The translations under genes and the position numbers were made by a program. Source: Delphinapterus leucas (Eukaryota; Chordata; Mammalia; Artiodactyla; Monodontidae). From it: a stretch of 64,000 bases of DNA. The stretch spans positions 7,573,905 to 7,637,904 of the forward strand of contig NW_022097996.1 of assembly GCF_002288925.2 (NCBI RefSeq), in the 5' to 3' direction. The notes beneath the pieces are model-generated. The model did no database searches and was not told the origin of the DNA. It saw only the letters and a program-made list of their open reading frames with translations. Positions 12,721 to 42,472 of the stretch are shown one piece after another (position 1 is the first letter of the stretch; each line of letters begins with the position of its first letter).

Positions 12721-13444
12721 AACCCCTGCCTCACTCTACAGCCCTGGCCTGAAGACCACTTGAATTCCCACCAAGCCTTTACATCACCATCTGGGATCCG
12801 GAATCCTTGTGGGACATAAGGAACTGGGAGAGATGGAGGAGACGGTTGGGGGTTTCAGTGTCAGTGGGTAGATGGCCTGTCTTATCCTAGCCCCATTCCC
12901 AGGGGATGCAGCCATCGACCCACAGCACGTTAGCCTTAGGGCTCACCAGCCATGGGAGAAGGCGCTTGTTCAAGACCATGCATCTGTCACCTCCCCTGGG
13001 TGGGTGGTGGTAGTAGTGGATATAGAATCTATTGGGTCCCAGCCATTGCCCCAGTAAGGCTGATCACACTTGCAATTAAACTCAAGGGACAAATCATAGA
13101 ATCCTGAGGCAGAGAGAGGTCATTTCCTCTAGCCCTCGGTCTCCAGACACTTTTTCGTAAGATTGTTCCATACTATTAGGTGGAACCTATGAAATTGGTA
13201 ATATTCAATTATTTTTGACCAACAAAATTGGCAGTTTCGTATGGTCTAACTTAATATTGAGAGGGTCGCACTGACCCAAGAGAATTTGCTGGAAAGACCC
13301 AGATTGGAACTCTGATATCCTGCTTTACTCCAAGTCCTTTCTCATCCAGCAGCATGTTCCCTGCACAATTTATCCAGAGCCCATTGGGTTGCAAGCAGCC
13401 GGGTCCCCATCCCACAGACGTCACCAGCTGAGGAGTATGGATAG

Positions 13445-13610
13445 GGCACTGGGCTGGAAGTCTAAAGCCGTGTGAGTTTGGGCAATTCACCCACCTTCTC
13501 TGGGCCTCAGTTTCCTCATCTGTGCCTTCTCATGGGGTTTTTACCATTAGACAGAATGATACATGCAAAGTACCTAGTTCCAGGCACCCAGTCAGTGCTC
13601 ATGCAGTATG
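13445..13610 (+). repeat. MIR SINE
   Basis: 'gtgagtttgggcaattcaccca', 'ctgggcctcagtttcctcatctg' and 'aggcacccagtcagtgctca' give a sense MIR. Confidence 0.7.
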
Positions 13611-15140
13611 TGCTGGGTGAATCTGAGTCCCCAAGATCAATGTTCGGCTCAGAAAGAGTCCCCACAAAGATGCAGCCGCCACTTGGGCATTGGCCACCCC
13701 CAGCCCAACTCCACTGCGGAGGACTCCCTGCCTCCAGCCACTGGTGGCTGCCACCGGTGTCCCCGTCAACCTCTCTGCATCCACATCCCCTGCCAGCTCT
13801 GTCTGTTCTACCAGCCCGCCTGGGTGCTGCTTTCCCAGAAGATTCACAAACATGTTCCGACCTGCTGTTGGGGGCTCGGGGTTCAGGAGACTCTGCCCTC
13901 TGCTCTAGCTGCGCCCAAGACCAACTACACAATCCTACCAGCCTCCCTAAAGCCCACCCGTTATAACATCCCCAGACCGTGGCACCACCCCCCTCCATAG
14001 CCCACCCACCCCCATGACACCCCACTGCTCTTTGATTTTTTTCCCCCTGGACCCTTGGGGAGGGGTCCCCAGCACTTTCAGTCAAACTGGGAAACGATAC
14101 TGGAAGAATGGAGCAGAGTCACCATGTGCCTCAGAGAGAACCAAGAAGTTGATGTCATTTCCCCAAATCAGCTCCCCTGAGTCTTGAGGGGGGTCCTAGA
14201 ACCCTAGGACACAGGACGGGACGAACTACAATTTTCCCAAGAGAAACCGGAGGCACAGAGAATTTAGGTGACTTGCTGGAGAGCACACAAAGGTTGGACC
14301 CAGGCAGGGGAGATTAGGGGAGCTCTGAGTCTCTCCAGGTCTGATGGTCTAAGGGTCCTTTCTAGGCTGAGGCCTGGAACAGCTTCGTCCACTAAAAAAA
14401 TAGCATTAGGACCCAGAGGGAGCTGTGGCTGCGTAACCAAATAGGGATTGAGCTGGGAGCAGATGGTAAGCCTCTGAAAATCCAGGTGGCTGCTTCAAAG
14501 ACCAGAGATTCCTGCTCTCTCAACTCATGAAGGGATTTTATCCAGATTTTTCCAAAGCTCCCCAAATCCCCGGCTCCCGCACACTTCCCTGAGATGCCAC
14601 AGCACCGGGGTCTCCTCCCGGTCAGCCATGCCAACCCTTCTGAGCCGGGTGGAGGTGAGCCTGACTCTTGGAAGCTCTGTGTTGGAAAGTTGAAGATTTT
14701 AAAAGTAAGGCTGTCCTGATACTTTCAGGGATGTAAAGTAACTTGACGTAGGGCATTGCCGGGGAATTGCTTCCAAAGAGTAGCAGATCTGTGGTGAGCA
14801 CGCTATGTAGGTTTCCAGAGGTTCTTGGAAGACTTTGCAAGTTGTATCCCGGCCCTGGTGAAGGATTCGGAAATCTCTGCAGGCTCGTTTATGCTAGTTT
14901 GGCAAATCCTATTTCCTCCAGGGGCGTACCAAGCAAACGTCACCTTGGCTAGCTGGGATTACAGAGAGAGTTGGCAGAAACGTAAAACATCATCTAACCT
15001 TCCTCTTAATTTTTACAAATGAGGAAACTGAGGCCCTGAGATTGGCACAAATGACGCTGCTGATGGTGGTGGTGGTGGTGATGCCACAGTTCCTGTCACC
15101 CATTTACTTGACTCCCAAGGGTGTGATCTACGTTGGCACC
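13611..15140. other. Unannotated intergenic stretch
   Basis: No gene is supported. A small antisense MIR core ('gaggaaactgaggccctgag') lies near 15018 and a short (GGT)n tract near 15064. Open frames up to 189 codons at 13516-14085 overlap frames on the other strand and show no domain. Confidence 0.45.
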
Positions 15141-15879
15141 CCTTTTACTTGCACAGGGACTTGTACTATACCTCTTTTACAGACGAGAAAAGCGAGGCTG
15201 GCCAGTGGCACAGCGGAGGTTCAGAGAGGCCTGCCAGGTCTCTGATCCTGTCAAGTGCTCTTTCCACCCACCCAGTCCCTCAAAAAGCCAAAAGACACAA
15301 TTCTCAATTAGCAGGGCTCAAGTATAATGACGTTTGTGTGAGTCAACCCCAAAAGAGAGGGCCCCTCACCCACTGCCAAGGATAAGGGGCAGAATGAGTC
15401 ACTGCTGGGGTTCCGGGCAGCTGGGGGAGACCCAGGGCTGGAGCTGACGTGGTCCACTGGGACCCCCTGCTTTCTGGGCACATGTCCATTCAGTGACCTG
15501 TGTCCAAATCCTGGTGCTGCCACATATTTGCTGGAGACCTTGGTCACTTAATATCTCTGAGTGTTTCCTCGTCACTCCGTACTTCCCTGTTAGGTCTAAA
15601 GATTAAGAAGCAAAAAAGCAGGCCCACCAACTAGCACAGTGGTAGGCCCGGGGTAGGCGTGCAATCCATTCTAGGTGCCACTACCCTTACTGTAGGAAAC
15701 GAGGGCAGCCTGAGGTCTGAAGGCTGTCACAGGGCTGTCCGAGTCGTGGAGAGAGGAGTCCCTGGTGGTGGGAAGTTAGGCTCCCACCCCCTACCCCATT
15801 AGGATGAGGGGAGGGGCTTGGTCGCCATCAACCAGCCCTGCCTGGTCCCTGGACCTGCCCCCCCCCCACCCCCGGCCTC

Positions 15880-16200
15880 CCTCAGTGCAGGATGATAAAC
15901 CTGATGACCGCACATTAAAGGTGCGGTGCCGAGCTGGCCTCCCCGTGAGGAGGCCGCTGATAACCTGGTGGGGGGCGCTATCTGGAGAGGAAGTGGGCTG
16001 GAATCGGGGTGGGGGTGGGGTAAATGAGGCCCAGCGTCAGGAGGCCTCTTGGAGCCCCAGGGCCGGACCCAACCCCGGGGTCACGTCACCCCGTCTCTGC
16101 CACCAGGCACAATTGCATGGCGCAATCCATCACTGACGCTGCCTGGCTTTTTTTCTCCAAGTGCATTACTGCATTCTCATCCTAAAAGATTCGAGCCGGT
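15880..16200. promoter_or_regulatory. Candidate regulatory segment with GATA cores and a C/EBP-like dyad
   Basis: GATA cores occur in 'gatgataaacc' (~15891), 'ctgataacc' (~15957) and the reverse 'gctatctgg' (~15979). At 16112-16126 the 15-mer ATTGCATGGCGCAAT is an inverted repeat with 5-bp arms (ATTGC/GCAAT), which resembles a C/EBP half-site pair. No repeat family is recognised. Function is a guess. Confidence 0.2.
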
Positions 16201-16329
16201 GGAGGACAGAGTAAACTGTGAGCCCCTCCCTCATCCGCCTTTCTCCCATGAGCCCTCACCTCCACCCCAGGTCGTGATGGGCTCTCTCTGGTCCCTTTGC
16301 TGCACTTGTACATATGTGTAAGGGTCTGT

Positions 16330-17060
16330 GTGATAAATACAAAATTGTGTGTGTGTGTGTAAAATCACGCCATGTGTATTTTTCTGCACCTTCCCCATCC
16401 CGACCACGCAACGTATCTTGGTCATGTTTCCGTAGCATATGGAAGTGCCCCATTCATTTTAATGACAGAATACGAGTCCACAAAATACACGTTCCTAAAT
16501 TTACTTCCATCTTCCCCGTGGTTGTACCTTCAAGTTGTTTTCAATGTTTGCTTTTGCTAAGACAGCATGTGGCCGCGAAGGGTATCATACACATGCCTTT
16601 GAGAACCAGGGCAAGTTTTAGTGTAGGGTAGTTTTCTAGAAGTGCAATTACTCCACCACTGTATGTAGGCTTCCCAAATTTTGAGTGGTGCTGCCAAAAA
16701 TGCTCTCCAAAACGTTTTTTATCAAATTACGCTCCCATTGACACTCGATGAGGGTAACGATTTTCCCACGTCGTCATCAATATTATTGGATATCAGCAGT
16801 ATTGCCATTTTGCCATTCTGATGGCAAAAACACTGCATTACTATTTAATTTGCACTTTTCCATTTACTGCTGTGACTGGACACCTGTCCCTATGTTAGTA
16901 GCTGTTTGTAGTTGTCTTTCTGTGCACCGCCCATGTCAATCATTTGTCCATTTGCCTTTAGGTTATTTAGAAACAGGAAGGACTCCTTACATTTTCTTTG
17001 CAGTAATCCTTTGTTATACAGCTACTGCAAATATTTTCTCCCCGTCTGACACTTACTTTT
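16330..17060 (-). mobile_element. Old L1-type LINE remnant
   Basis: The tract carries antisense L1 3' features ('ttctagaagtgcaattactcc', 'catttgcctttaggtta', 'cagtaatcctttgttatac', 'gcaaatattttctcc'). It is heavily mutated. A (GT)7 run sits at its start near 16347. Confidence 0.5.
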
Positions 17061-17169
17061 AACTTGTTCACGTCCTTCCTGAGGCTCTTACGTCCTTTGC
17101 AGGATTAGCAGTGATCCCATCCTTTGCTTCTGGGTGTTTAGCCCTCATTTCTCTTGCAAAAATCTGGTA

Positions 17170-17365
17170 CCAATAGTAACAGTTACCCTTTTATTGAATG
17201 CCTGTCATGTGCCAGGCTTTCTGCGGAGGGCTGGAGAGGCACCGCCTGTGTCATGCACGCAAGGTAAGGCCCCGCGTAGTGGGTGCACTTGACGAGGGAG
17301 GACTCGGGCTTGAGGAGTCAGCTGACTTGCCAAAGGCCACCTGGCTGAACAGGACTCCAGCCCCC
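17170..17365 (-). repeat. MIR SINE
   Basis: 'ttattgaatgcctgtcatgtgccaggctt' and 'gacttgccaaaggccacctggctga' are typical of an antisense MIR. Confidence 0.6.
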
Positions 17366-17519
17366 AGAGCCACGACCGCTGGCTCTTGTCTTCCCAGCCT
17401 CAGCCCCCTTATTGACGTGGCTCAAACCATCCTTGCCTGAGCCCTGATTGGGCGTATTGTTTTGACTTTAATATGTTACTATCTATCGGATGTGGGCAAA
17501 GAGCAAAATAGCAACTTGT

Positions 17520-17625
17520 CCCCATTGATTCATGTATTTGACGAATACCCACTGAGCACTTTCTATGTTCCGGGCTCTGTACTAGGGGCTGGGGACACAG
17601 TGGGGAAAAGAAACAGCCCAGCTCA
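17520..17625 (-). repeat. L2 LINE fragment
   Basis: 'gagcactttctatgttccgggctctgtactaggggctggggacaca' matches the antisense L2 3' region. Confidence 0.6.
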
Positions 17626-18519
17626 ACAGTAGGGACGGCCTAGCCAAACCTTTTCGCAATTTACTTTATCATTTACTCACTCACTTAATAAATACCCGTG
17701 GATCATCTGGGATTCAGGAGGCCCTGCCTATTTTTCTTAATCTCAGGTGGGGTGCACGGGGGTGCAGTGGGCCTACTGTTCAAACCTAGGGGCTAGAAAT
17801 GAGTAAGAAAGAAACAACACAATCAAGAAATAATGCCAATGGCAAAAAGCTTGCACAATTCTGGGATTGAGTCTCTTTCCCAGGTGCCCTGGCCTGGTGA
17901 GTTAGGCGTGCAGGCAGGCCCGCCGGTGCACGCACTCGTACACCCTCGCCTGCACATGCCCCACCCCTCTTGTCCAGCCTCTGGAACAGAGGCCACATAT
18001 TCTACTTCCCTCTGGAGAGCGGAGGGCTCGCAGGCCAGTCGGTCTGTGCAAGCCCAGTCCTCGTGGCTCATGGGAAAGGCCGTTCAGTCCAGAGTGATGA
18101 GCTGCAGAGCGACCTTGGCCCAGAGGGAACGGCTCCAGCAGAGGTGCCTCCAGATGGTACCCTTGTCCTTCCAGAAGACCTCAGGCCGAGATTAGGGCCC
18201 CCCTGTCCTCCTGCCTCCCCTTCCTCGCAGGCGATGCTGTCAGCTCACGGGCAGCTATCCCCTTCACCTCATCAGTCCTCGGTAATCTGCCCGCAGACCT
18301 CTTGGGACTGGCTCCCATCAGCCCCGACAGCCTCTGCTGCCCACGGGGGCCTGGTGGCCCAGGGGCCAAGCTGATTGGAAAGGGGAGGCAGACGGGCCCC
18401 GGGGTGGGCAGGCTGGGCTCCCACACTGACTCCCAGGTGACCCCAGGGAGATGCTGTCCAGCCTGGGCCCTGACGGGGGAGGGCCGTGCATGTACTGACC
18501 TTCTACTGCACGCGTGACC

Positions 18520-18670
18520 CACACCCGAAGCTTTATGCACAGCTTCCCTGTGAGCTGGTACGTTTGTGTCCAATTTAAACATGATGGAACTGAGGCCGAG
18601 AGGGGTTAAATAATTTGCCAGGGATTCCACAGCCAGTAAGAGGCACAGCCAAGGGGTGAAGCGAACACGG
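18520..18670 (-). repeat. MIR SINE
   Basis: 'gatggaactgaggccgagaggggttaaataatttgcc' and 'cacagccagtaagaggcacagcc' are an antisense MIR. Confidence 0.65.
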
Positions 18671-18974
18671 CCTGGTTCCTCCAAAGCCCGTCCTTCCACA
18701 GCAGTCTCGGCAAGCGGCCAGGGAGCGAGGCCACAGGGGTCTGGGCCCAGCCCGCGGATGGGTCTGGGGCAGCTCCAGCTCTGTCTCCAGCAAAGCCGTA
18801 CCTCCCTCACTCTCCCAGGAACTCCCGCAGGAGGAAGCTCTGCACAGAGGCTTGCGTCCCAGATGCCCAAGCTTGGCAGATGACCTCACCCCTCACAGCC
18901 ATGGTTTTCTCATCCATGAGGGGCACGGTTTGAAACATCTAGACCAGATTCTTCCTGGAAGAATGGTTAAGAGT

Positions 18975-19110
18975 GGTGAGTCCTCACTCCACCATTTACC
19001 AGCTGTGTGGCCTCGGGCCAGTTACTTACCCTCTCTGTGCCCCAGTCTCCTCATGTCTAAAATTAGGATCATAGGATCTACCTCTCTCTTTATACCCAGT
19101 AAATGTTGAC
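18975..19110 (+). repeat. MIR SINE
   Basis: 'ccatttaccagctgtgtggcctcgggccagttacttaccctctctgtgccccagtctcctcatgtc' is a clear sense MIR. Confidence 0.8.
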
Positions 19111-19734
19111 TGGTCATGAAGGTCTATTCAGCTCAGAATGTACACATGGTATCAAGGTTAGCTCTTTCTTTAATCCAGAAGACTTTATGAGCTCAGCTTG
19201 GCTGGCTGTGGGATGCACCGAACAAGCCTATGTCAGTTGTCTGTTTGCCCTGATCTGCCTGTGAGTCATGGTGGCTGCTGCCCTCAGCTCTCTCCTTGTT
19301 GCCTCTGCGGCTGGGTGCCCAGAACAGGATGTGTTTCTCCCCTGTGAACATGTTGGGGTGGAGGTCTGAGCACGTGCCCACGGATGCAGACCCACCTGGG
19401 GACGGCTGGTGAGAGCCTTGGGCAAGTAAACCCCGAGGCAGTGCTGGGCAGACTCACCCAGGGGGAAAACAGAAATAGAGTCCTTTCCCCAAAATAGAGT
19501 CCTGCCCGTCCCCCCACCCCAGACCTCCACCCAGCAGGGACCTCTCAGCCAGGCCCACGAAGCCCCCAACACCCAGCCGCAAACAGCAGAACTTCAGAGG
19601 CACCAGCCTGAAGAGGCTTGTCACCAGCAAGTACAGGGAAAAAAACTCAGGAAACTCAGACATCAAAGAGGACTGAGGTCCTGTGGTGTCCAAAGTCACA
19701 GAAATTTGGGTTAATACTATTAAAATGACACTAG

Positions 19735-20410
19735 CCGTCCCAAACCCATTAGGATGGCTATTATCAAGATACCAAGTGTTGGTGAGGATGTGGAGAAATC
19801 AGAACCCTTGTGTGCTGCTGGTGGGAATGTAAAATAGTGCAGTCGCTGTGGAAAACGGTATGGTGGTTCCTGAAAACATTAAAAATAGAACTACTAGATG
19901 ATCCAGGCTTGGGTCTCAAGAGATATTTGTACACCAGTGTTTATTGCAGCATTATTCACAAAAGCCAAATGGTGGAAACAACTCGTGTCCATCGACAGAT
20001 GGATAAACAAAATGCAATATATACAATATACAATGGAATATTACTCTGTCTTAAAAAGGAAGGCAATTCTGACACATGTCACAACTTGGATGAACCTTGA
20101 GGCCATTATGCTAAGTGAAATAAGCCAATCACAAAAAGACATATATTGTATGATTCCACTTACATGAGGTTCAGAGAATAGTCAAATTCAGAGACAGAAA
20201 GTAGCACGGGGGGAGCCAGAGGCTGGAATGGGGAGTTAGTGTTTAATGGCAACAGATTTTCAGTTTGGGAAGATGAAAAACTTCTGAAGAAGGATGGTGG
20301 TGATGGTGGTTCGACAATGTGAGTATACCGGACACTTACTGAACTTAAAAAGTGCCGAAGTTGGTCAGTTTTATTCTATGTGTATTTTACCACACTTAAA
20401 AAAAACCCCA
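19735..20410 (+). mobile_element. L1 LINE 3' fragment (ORF2 end and 3'UTR)
   Basis: Sense L1: 'ccattaggatggctattatcaa', 'ggaaaacggtatggtggttcc', 'cattattcacaaaagcc', 'gatgaaccttgaggccattatgctaag', 'tgattccacttacatgagg', ending in 'accacacttaaaaaaaa'. It is 5'-truncated and carries mutations that break the frame, so it is non-functional. Confidence 0.85.
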
Positions 20411-20756
20411 GACAACGTGAAGCCTGGGGAAACTCGAGCCTTCCTTTTAAAGTACCTAAAGGAGTATGTAGGGGACCCCTTTGTAAGATCAATCATTGGA
20501 GACAGTTGTATCCTTTGCGTAAATCTGGATTACTGTGTGTGAGTTTGCTCAGAGCTGGTCCACTGGTTTTCCAGCTTAGCTTTGGTTCTTCCTTATTCGT
20601 AGATGGGAAGTTTATTTGCACTAAATGTTCTTGTTTTTAAAACTGGTCAGTTACAAGGATACATTGACACCTACTCTATGTCTTGCACTGGGAAGGTAGA
20701 ATGGAAGGTACAAAAGAAGAAATAATTATTATATTATGTCTATGTGTCACTATTTG

Positions 20757-21135
20757 CTATGGGCTGAATTTTCTTTCCCCTAAATTCCTATGTTGAAGTT
20801 CTAACTCCCAGGACCTCAGGATGTGGCTGTATTTGGAGACGGACCTTTTAAAGAGGTGATTAAATTAAATGAGGTTATTGGACTGGACCTTAATCCAACA
20901 CGACTGCTGTCTCTGTAAGAAGAGGAGATAAGGACCAGACACATACAGAGGGAAGACCACGTGAGGATGAGGACACAGGGAGAAGACGGCCATCTGTAAG
21001 CCAAGGAGAGAGGCCTCAAAAGAAACAACTCTCCTGACACCTTGATCTTGGACTTCCAGCCTCCAGAGCTGTGAGAAAATAAATGTCTGTTGTTGAAGCC
21101 CCGCAGGCTGCGGGGTTTGTTACTGCAGCCAAATG
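20757..21135 (+). mobile_element. MLT1-type LTR (ERVL-MaLR), solitary
   Basis: It begins near 'tgctatgggctgaattttctttcccc' and contains 'cctatgttgaagttctaactcc', 'gacaccttgatcttggacttccagcctccagagctgtgag' and the LTR poly(A) signal in 'gagaaaataaatgtctg'. No gag or pol sequence flanks it, so it is a solitary LTR. The same family occurs at 34962. The family name is from memory of the consensus. Confidence 0.7.
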
Positions 21136-21139
21136 CACC

Positions 21140-21295
21140 AACTCAAAGTCTCTTTAAATCCTGAAAACAGCCCTGCAAGGGAGTCACTGCTCTTCCCTGC
21201 CTGTAGAAGGGGAAATCGAGGCTCAGAGGACTTGAGTTACTAACTCAAGGTCACACAGCTGGAAAGTGCTGGGTAAACCCAGGTCCCTGACTTCA
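21140..21295 (-). repeat. MIR SINE
   Basis: 'gaaatcgaggctcagaggacttgagttac' and 'caaggtcacacagctggaaagtgctgggtaaacccagg' are an antisense MIR. Confidence 0.7.
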
Positions 21296-21522
21296 ACACC
21301 CGGGGCTGCTCTTCTCGCAGTTCTGCCCCGAGGGTGGGAGCAGTGTGACGGCAGACAAAGAAAAATCCTAGCAACCAATAAAGAACAAAACGCTGAGGGG
21401 CACAGTTTGAAGCCCACCCTGGGAGACAAAGAGGACAGGGGACACCCAGTTAAGGCAGTTGGAGGTTGTGGATCAGGGTCTTTGAAGGCCTTTCTTTGGG
21501 GGCTGTCAAAATAATAAGAGCT

Positions 21523-21828
21523 TGGGCTTCCCCGGTGGCGCAGTGGTTAGGAATCCGCCCGCCAATGCAGGGGACACGGGTTCAAGCCCTGGTCCGGGAA
21601 GATCCCACATGCCACGGAGCAACTGAGCCCATGCGCCACAACTCCTGAGCCCACGTGCCATAACTCCTGAAGCCTGGGCGCCTAGAGCCCCTGCTCTGCA
21701 ACAAGAGTAGCCACTGCAATGAGAAGCCCTTGCAGCGCAACGAAGAGTAGCCCCTGCTCACCGCAACTAGAGAAGGCCCGCGCACAGCAACAAAGACCCA
21801 ACGCAGCCAGAAAAAAAGAAAAAAAAAA
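21523..21828 (+). mobile_element. CHR-type tRNA-derived SINE, long form
   Basis: Head 'gggcttccccggtggcgcagtggtta', internal 'acacgggttcaagccctgg' (box-B-like) and 'gatcccacatgccacgg', then a long body and an A-rich tail. A 7-bp repeat 'aagagct' flanks it (21516-21522 and 21829-21835). It landed at the end of an antisense MIR that continues at 21836. Confidence 0.85.
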
Positions 21829-21835
21829 AAGAGCT

Positions 21836-22075
21836 AATGTTTCTGAGCATTTACCATAAGACAGGCACTGGGATAAACACCCCATGTGTTCTATTTTGTC
21901 TAAACCTCAAAACAAGCCTATAACGTAGGAGTTATTAATGTGCCCATTTTCCAGATGAAGAAACTGAGACTCAGGGAAGTCAAGCAAAGTGTCTGAGTTC
22001 ACACACCCGGGAGAGGAAGAGCTTGAATTTGAACCCACGTGTATCTGATCCCAAAGGTCTTGCTGTTACTCATTT
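21836..22075 (-). repeat. MIR SINE, disrupted at its edge by a CHR SINE
   Basis: Antisense MIR: 'ctgagcatttaccataagacaggcactgggataaacac', 'gatgaagaaactgagactcaggg', 'gaacccacgtgtatctgatcc'. Confidence 0.75.
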
Positions 22076-22839
22076 TACAATAGCACTGCAAATGCCCTGG
22101 CTCTGGGGAGGGAGAGAGAAGGGGAAGCACAAAATCCATGAGGGGTCCGAGGCTGGGGCGTACTCCTTACCAGAGCTCTGGTTGGGGGGCAGCAGTCATA
22201 GGCTCCACTCTCTCAGGCCTGGGCCCCTTTCCAATACCCTCACACGGACAGCTTGGGGCTGGGAGAATACTACCTCCACAGCCATGAATAGGGGCTGAGG
22301 GCAAAGAGTGGGTTCAGATCCAGGGTCCAGCACTGGCCAGCTAAGAGCCTCTGGACAGGCCTGGTGTGTGGAGTCTCTGCCGGTCTCCTCATTTGGGAAG
22401 AGTTTAGGCATAATAATGGTGAGCCCCTGCCAGCCTCTCCATCCCTCCCGGGGCTGTTTGGGAAAGCACCCTGGAAACAGCAATACTATGCAGATGTCTG
22501 TCCTCCTTTGCCTGTGCGGCAGCCCCTCCTTGAGGCTCTCCCAGCCCAGCATCCCCCGTTCTCTGCTGCCACAGTCCAGCTGCTCTGCTTGGGGCCACAT
22601 CCCTATCCTGCTACTAACGAGCTGTGTGACCATGGAAACACCGCGTACGCTCTCTGTTGCTGGTTTCTTTCTCTGTATTCCCACCTCTTTGATTGTCACA
22701 TGATCAGAGGAGTCGAAACAAGGCAAGTCGTTGGCCAGAGGTCCAGGGGGAGGGAGAGAGGAAATAGGTGGAGCGCAGAAGATGGCAATGAAAGTATTCC
22801 GTATGGTAGTATGACGACATGCGATTTTACATTCGTCCA

Positions 22840-23075
22840 AACCCACAGGATACAAGGCAAAGAGTGGATCCCAGCGTAAACTACGGACTGCAGTTAATAA
22901 TAATGTGTCAGTGTCAGCTCATCAGTTGTAACAAATGTCCTGCCACTATTGCAAGATGTTAATTATAGGGGAAATTGGGGGTGGGGCGGGGTGAGGGGTA
23001 AATGGGGATTCTCTACACTTTTCATTTATTTTTCTGTAAACGTAACAGCTCAAAAAACGGAAAATCTGTTACAAA
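22840..23075 (+). mobile_element. Old L1 3'UTR fragment
   Basis: 'aactacggactgcagttaataataatgtgtcagtgtcagctcatcagttgtaacaaatg' and 'tctctacacttttcatttatttttctg' match the old L1M 3'UTR pattern in sense. It lies just downstream of the BLK 3' end. Confidence 0.6.
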
Positions 23076-23306
23076 CAAAAACATGACAAATGGGGAGCCT
23101 CCATGAACAGTGAGGAACCCTGGAACCTTCCTTGGTGTTACCAGCCGCACCTCATCAGTTTAGGCGGCTGGTCCCGGCACCACCGGAGCCCAGGGCTGCT
23201 TCGCCTCCCCGGTGCGCGCACTGTCAGCTCTGCGCTCTGCAGAGCAACGGCCCTCCCACCCGCGACCCCGACTCAGACCTGGAGGCCGAGGATTTCTGAG
23301 GTGAGA

Positions 23307-23320
23307 GCGCCACCTGCTGG
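23307..23320 (-). promoter_or_regulatory. Consensus CTCF motif, reverse
   Basis: The minus strand reads CCAGCAGGTGGCGC, matching all 14 positions of CCASYAGRKGGCRS. It lies about 190 bp beyond the BLK poly(A) signal in a CpG-containing segment (23160-23330). It faces the forward matches at 4237 and 7675. A role as a gene-end boundary is inference. Confidence 0.55.
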
Positions 23321-23511
23321 TCCTACTCGAGCTGCCCTAAAAGGCAGTGACTGTCGGGTCTGTGTCCTCGTCCTGGGGGGCTGGGGGCCTGACTTTCACC
23401 CAGGGCCGTCCGCGAGTCCCTAGCGGCACCACTCATGCAAACACGAAGGTCATGTATGCGATGTCCAGGCTAGTCACCAGGAACGACACGGGAAAGGTCA
23501 GATCTCGTGAC

Positions 23512-23517
23512 TTTATT
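23512..23517 (-). promoter_or_regulatory. BLK: BLK polyadenylation signal AATAAA
   Basis: Reverse complement of 'tttatt' within 'gactttattacgg'. It is the first canonical hexamer after the stop codon, about 440 nt downstream. Confidence 0.65.
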
Positions 23518-23629
23518 ACGGAAAAGTCCCAAAGTGCTTGAGCGCAGTATGGGTCAGGTGGGAGCCCGCGGGACTCAGGTTACCTGCGGTAGACTCCTGG
23601 CTTTTGGTGCCAGCACAGGAAGCCTTATA

Positions 23630-23860
23630 TGACATGATGACAAACACTTACAAGTGTGCCGAACACTATTCTGAACACCCCAGCGGGTCATCCTCGTGAA
23701 GAACATACAAGGTAGATACAACTGTGTTCTTCCCCGTTGTGCCAGTGAGAAGGCGGAGGCACAGAGAGGCTAAGTAACTCGCCCAGGGGCACACAGCCGG
23801 AGAAGGTTCGTGCTGAGATTGGATCCAGAGTCCAAGCCGTGACCCACCTGCCAGGCCGCT
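23630..23860 (-). repeat. MIR SINE within the BLK 3'UTR, sense to the gene
   Basis: The plus strand shows 'gagaaggcggaggcacagagaggctaagtaactcgcccaggggcacacagcc', an antisense MIR. Relative to the BLK transcript the MIR is in sense orientation. Confidence 0.75.
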
Positions 23861-23957
23861 CTACCTCTAGTTTGCTCATCTGAGAAATGGGCTTGCCGAC
23901 CCCTCCCTGCCTTTCCAGCGCACCTGGGGCTGAGGAAGCCGCCAGTTGCACACGGGC

Positions 23958-42472
<18,515 letters not shown>

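Larger units (their letters stand above)
23495..23957 (-). other. BLK: BLK 3'UTR (predicted)
   Basis: It extends from the TAG at 23958-23960 to about 18 nt beyond the only AATAAA found downstream of the stop (23512-23517). A GT-containing stretch follows on the minus strand (CTTCGTGTTTGCATGAGTGG). The UTR contains a sense MIR. The exact cleavage site is unknown. Confidence 0.6.

Noticed and set aside
12328..12819. 163-codon open frame on the plus strand
   Set aside because: Overlaps an antisense MIR and has no domain.
15955..15985. Third CTCF site suggested by 'ggtggggggcgctatctgg'
   Set aside because: Three mismatches in the 14-base core, including the CCA start; too weak to list.
18181..18870. 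229-codon open frame on the minus strand
   Set aside because: G+C-rich, overlaps a MIR and other open frames on both strands, and shows no recognisable domain or splice structure.
20757..21135. Possible endogenous retrovirus
   Set aside because: Only a solitary MLT1-type LTR; no gag, pol or env sequence is present nearby or at the related copy at 34962.
22196..22855. 219-codon open frame on the minus strand downstream of BLK
   Set aside because: No known domain, overlapping frames on the other strand, and located between repeats. It could be part of a long non-coding RNA but nothing supports translation.
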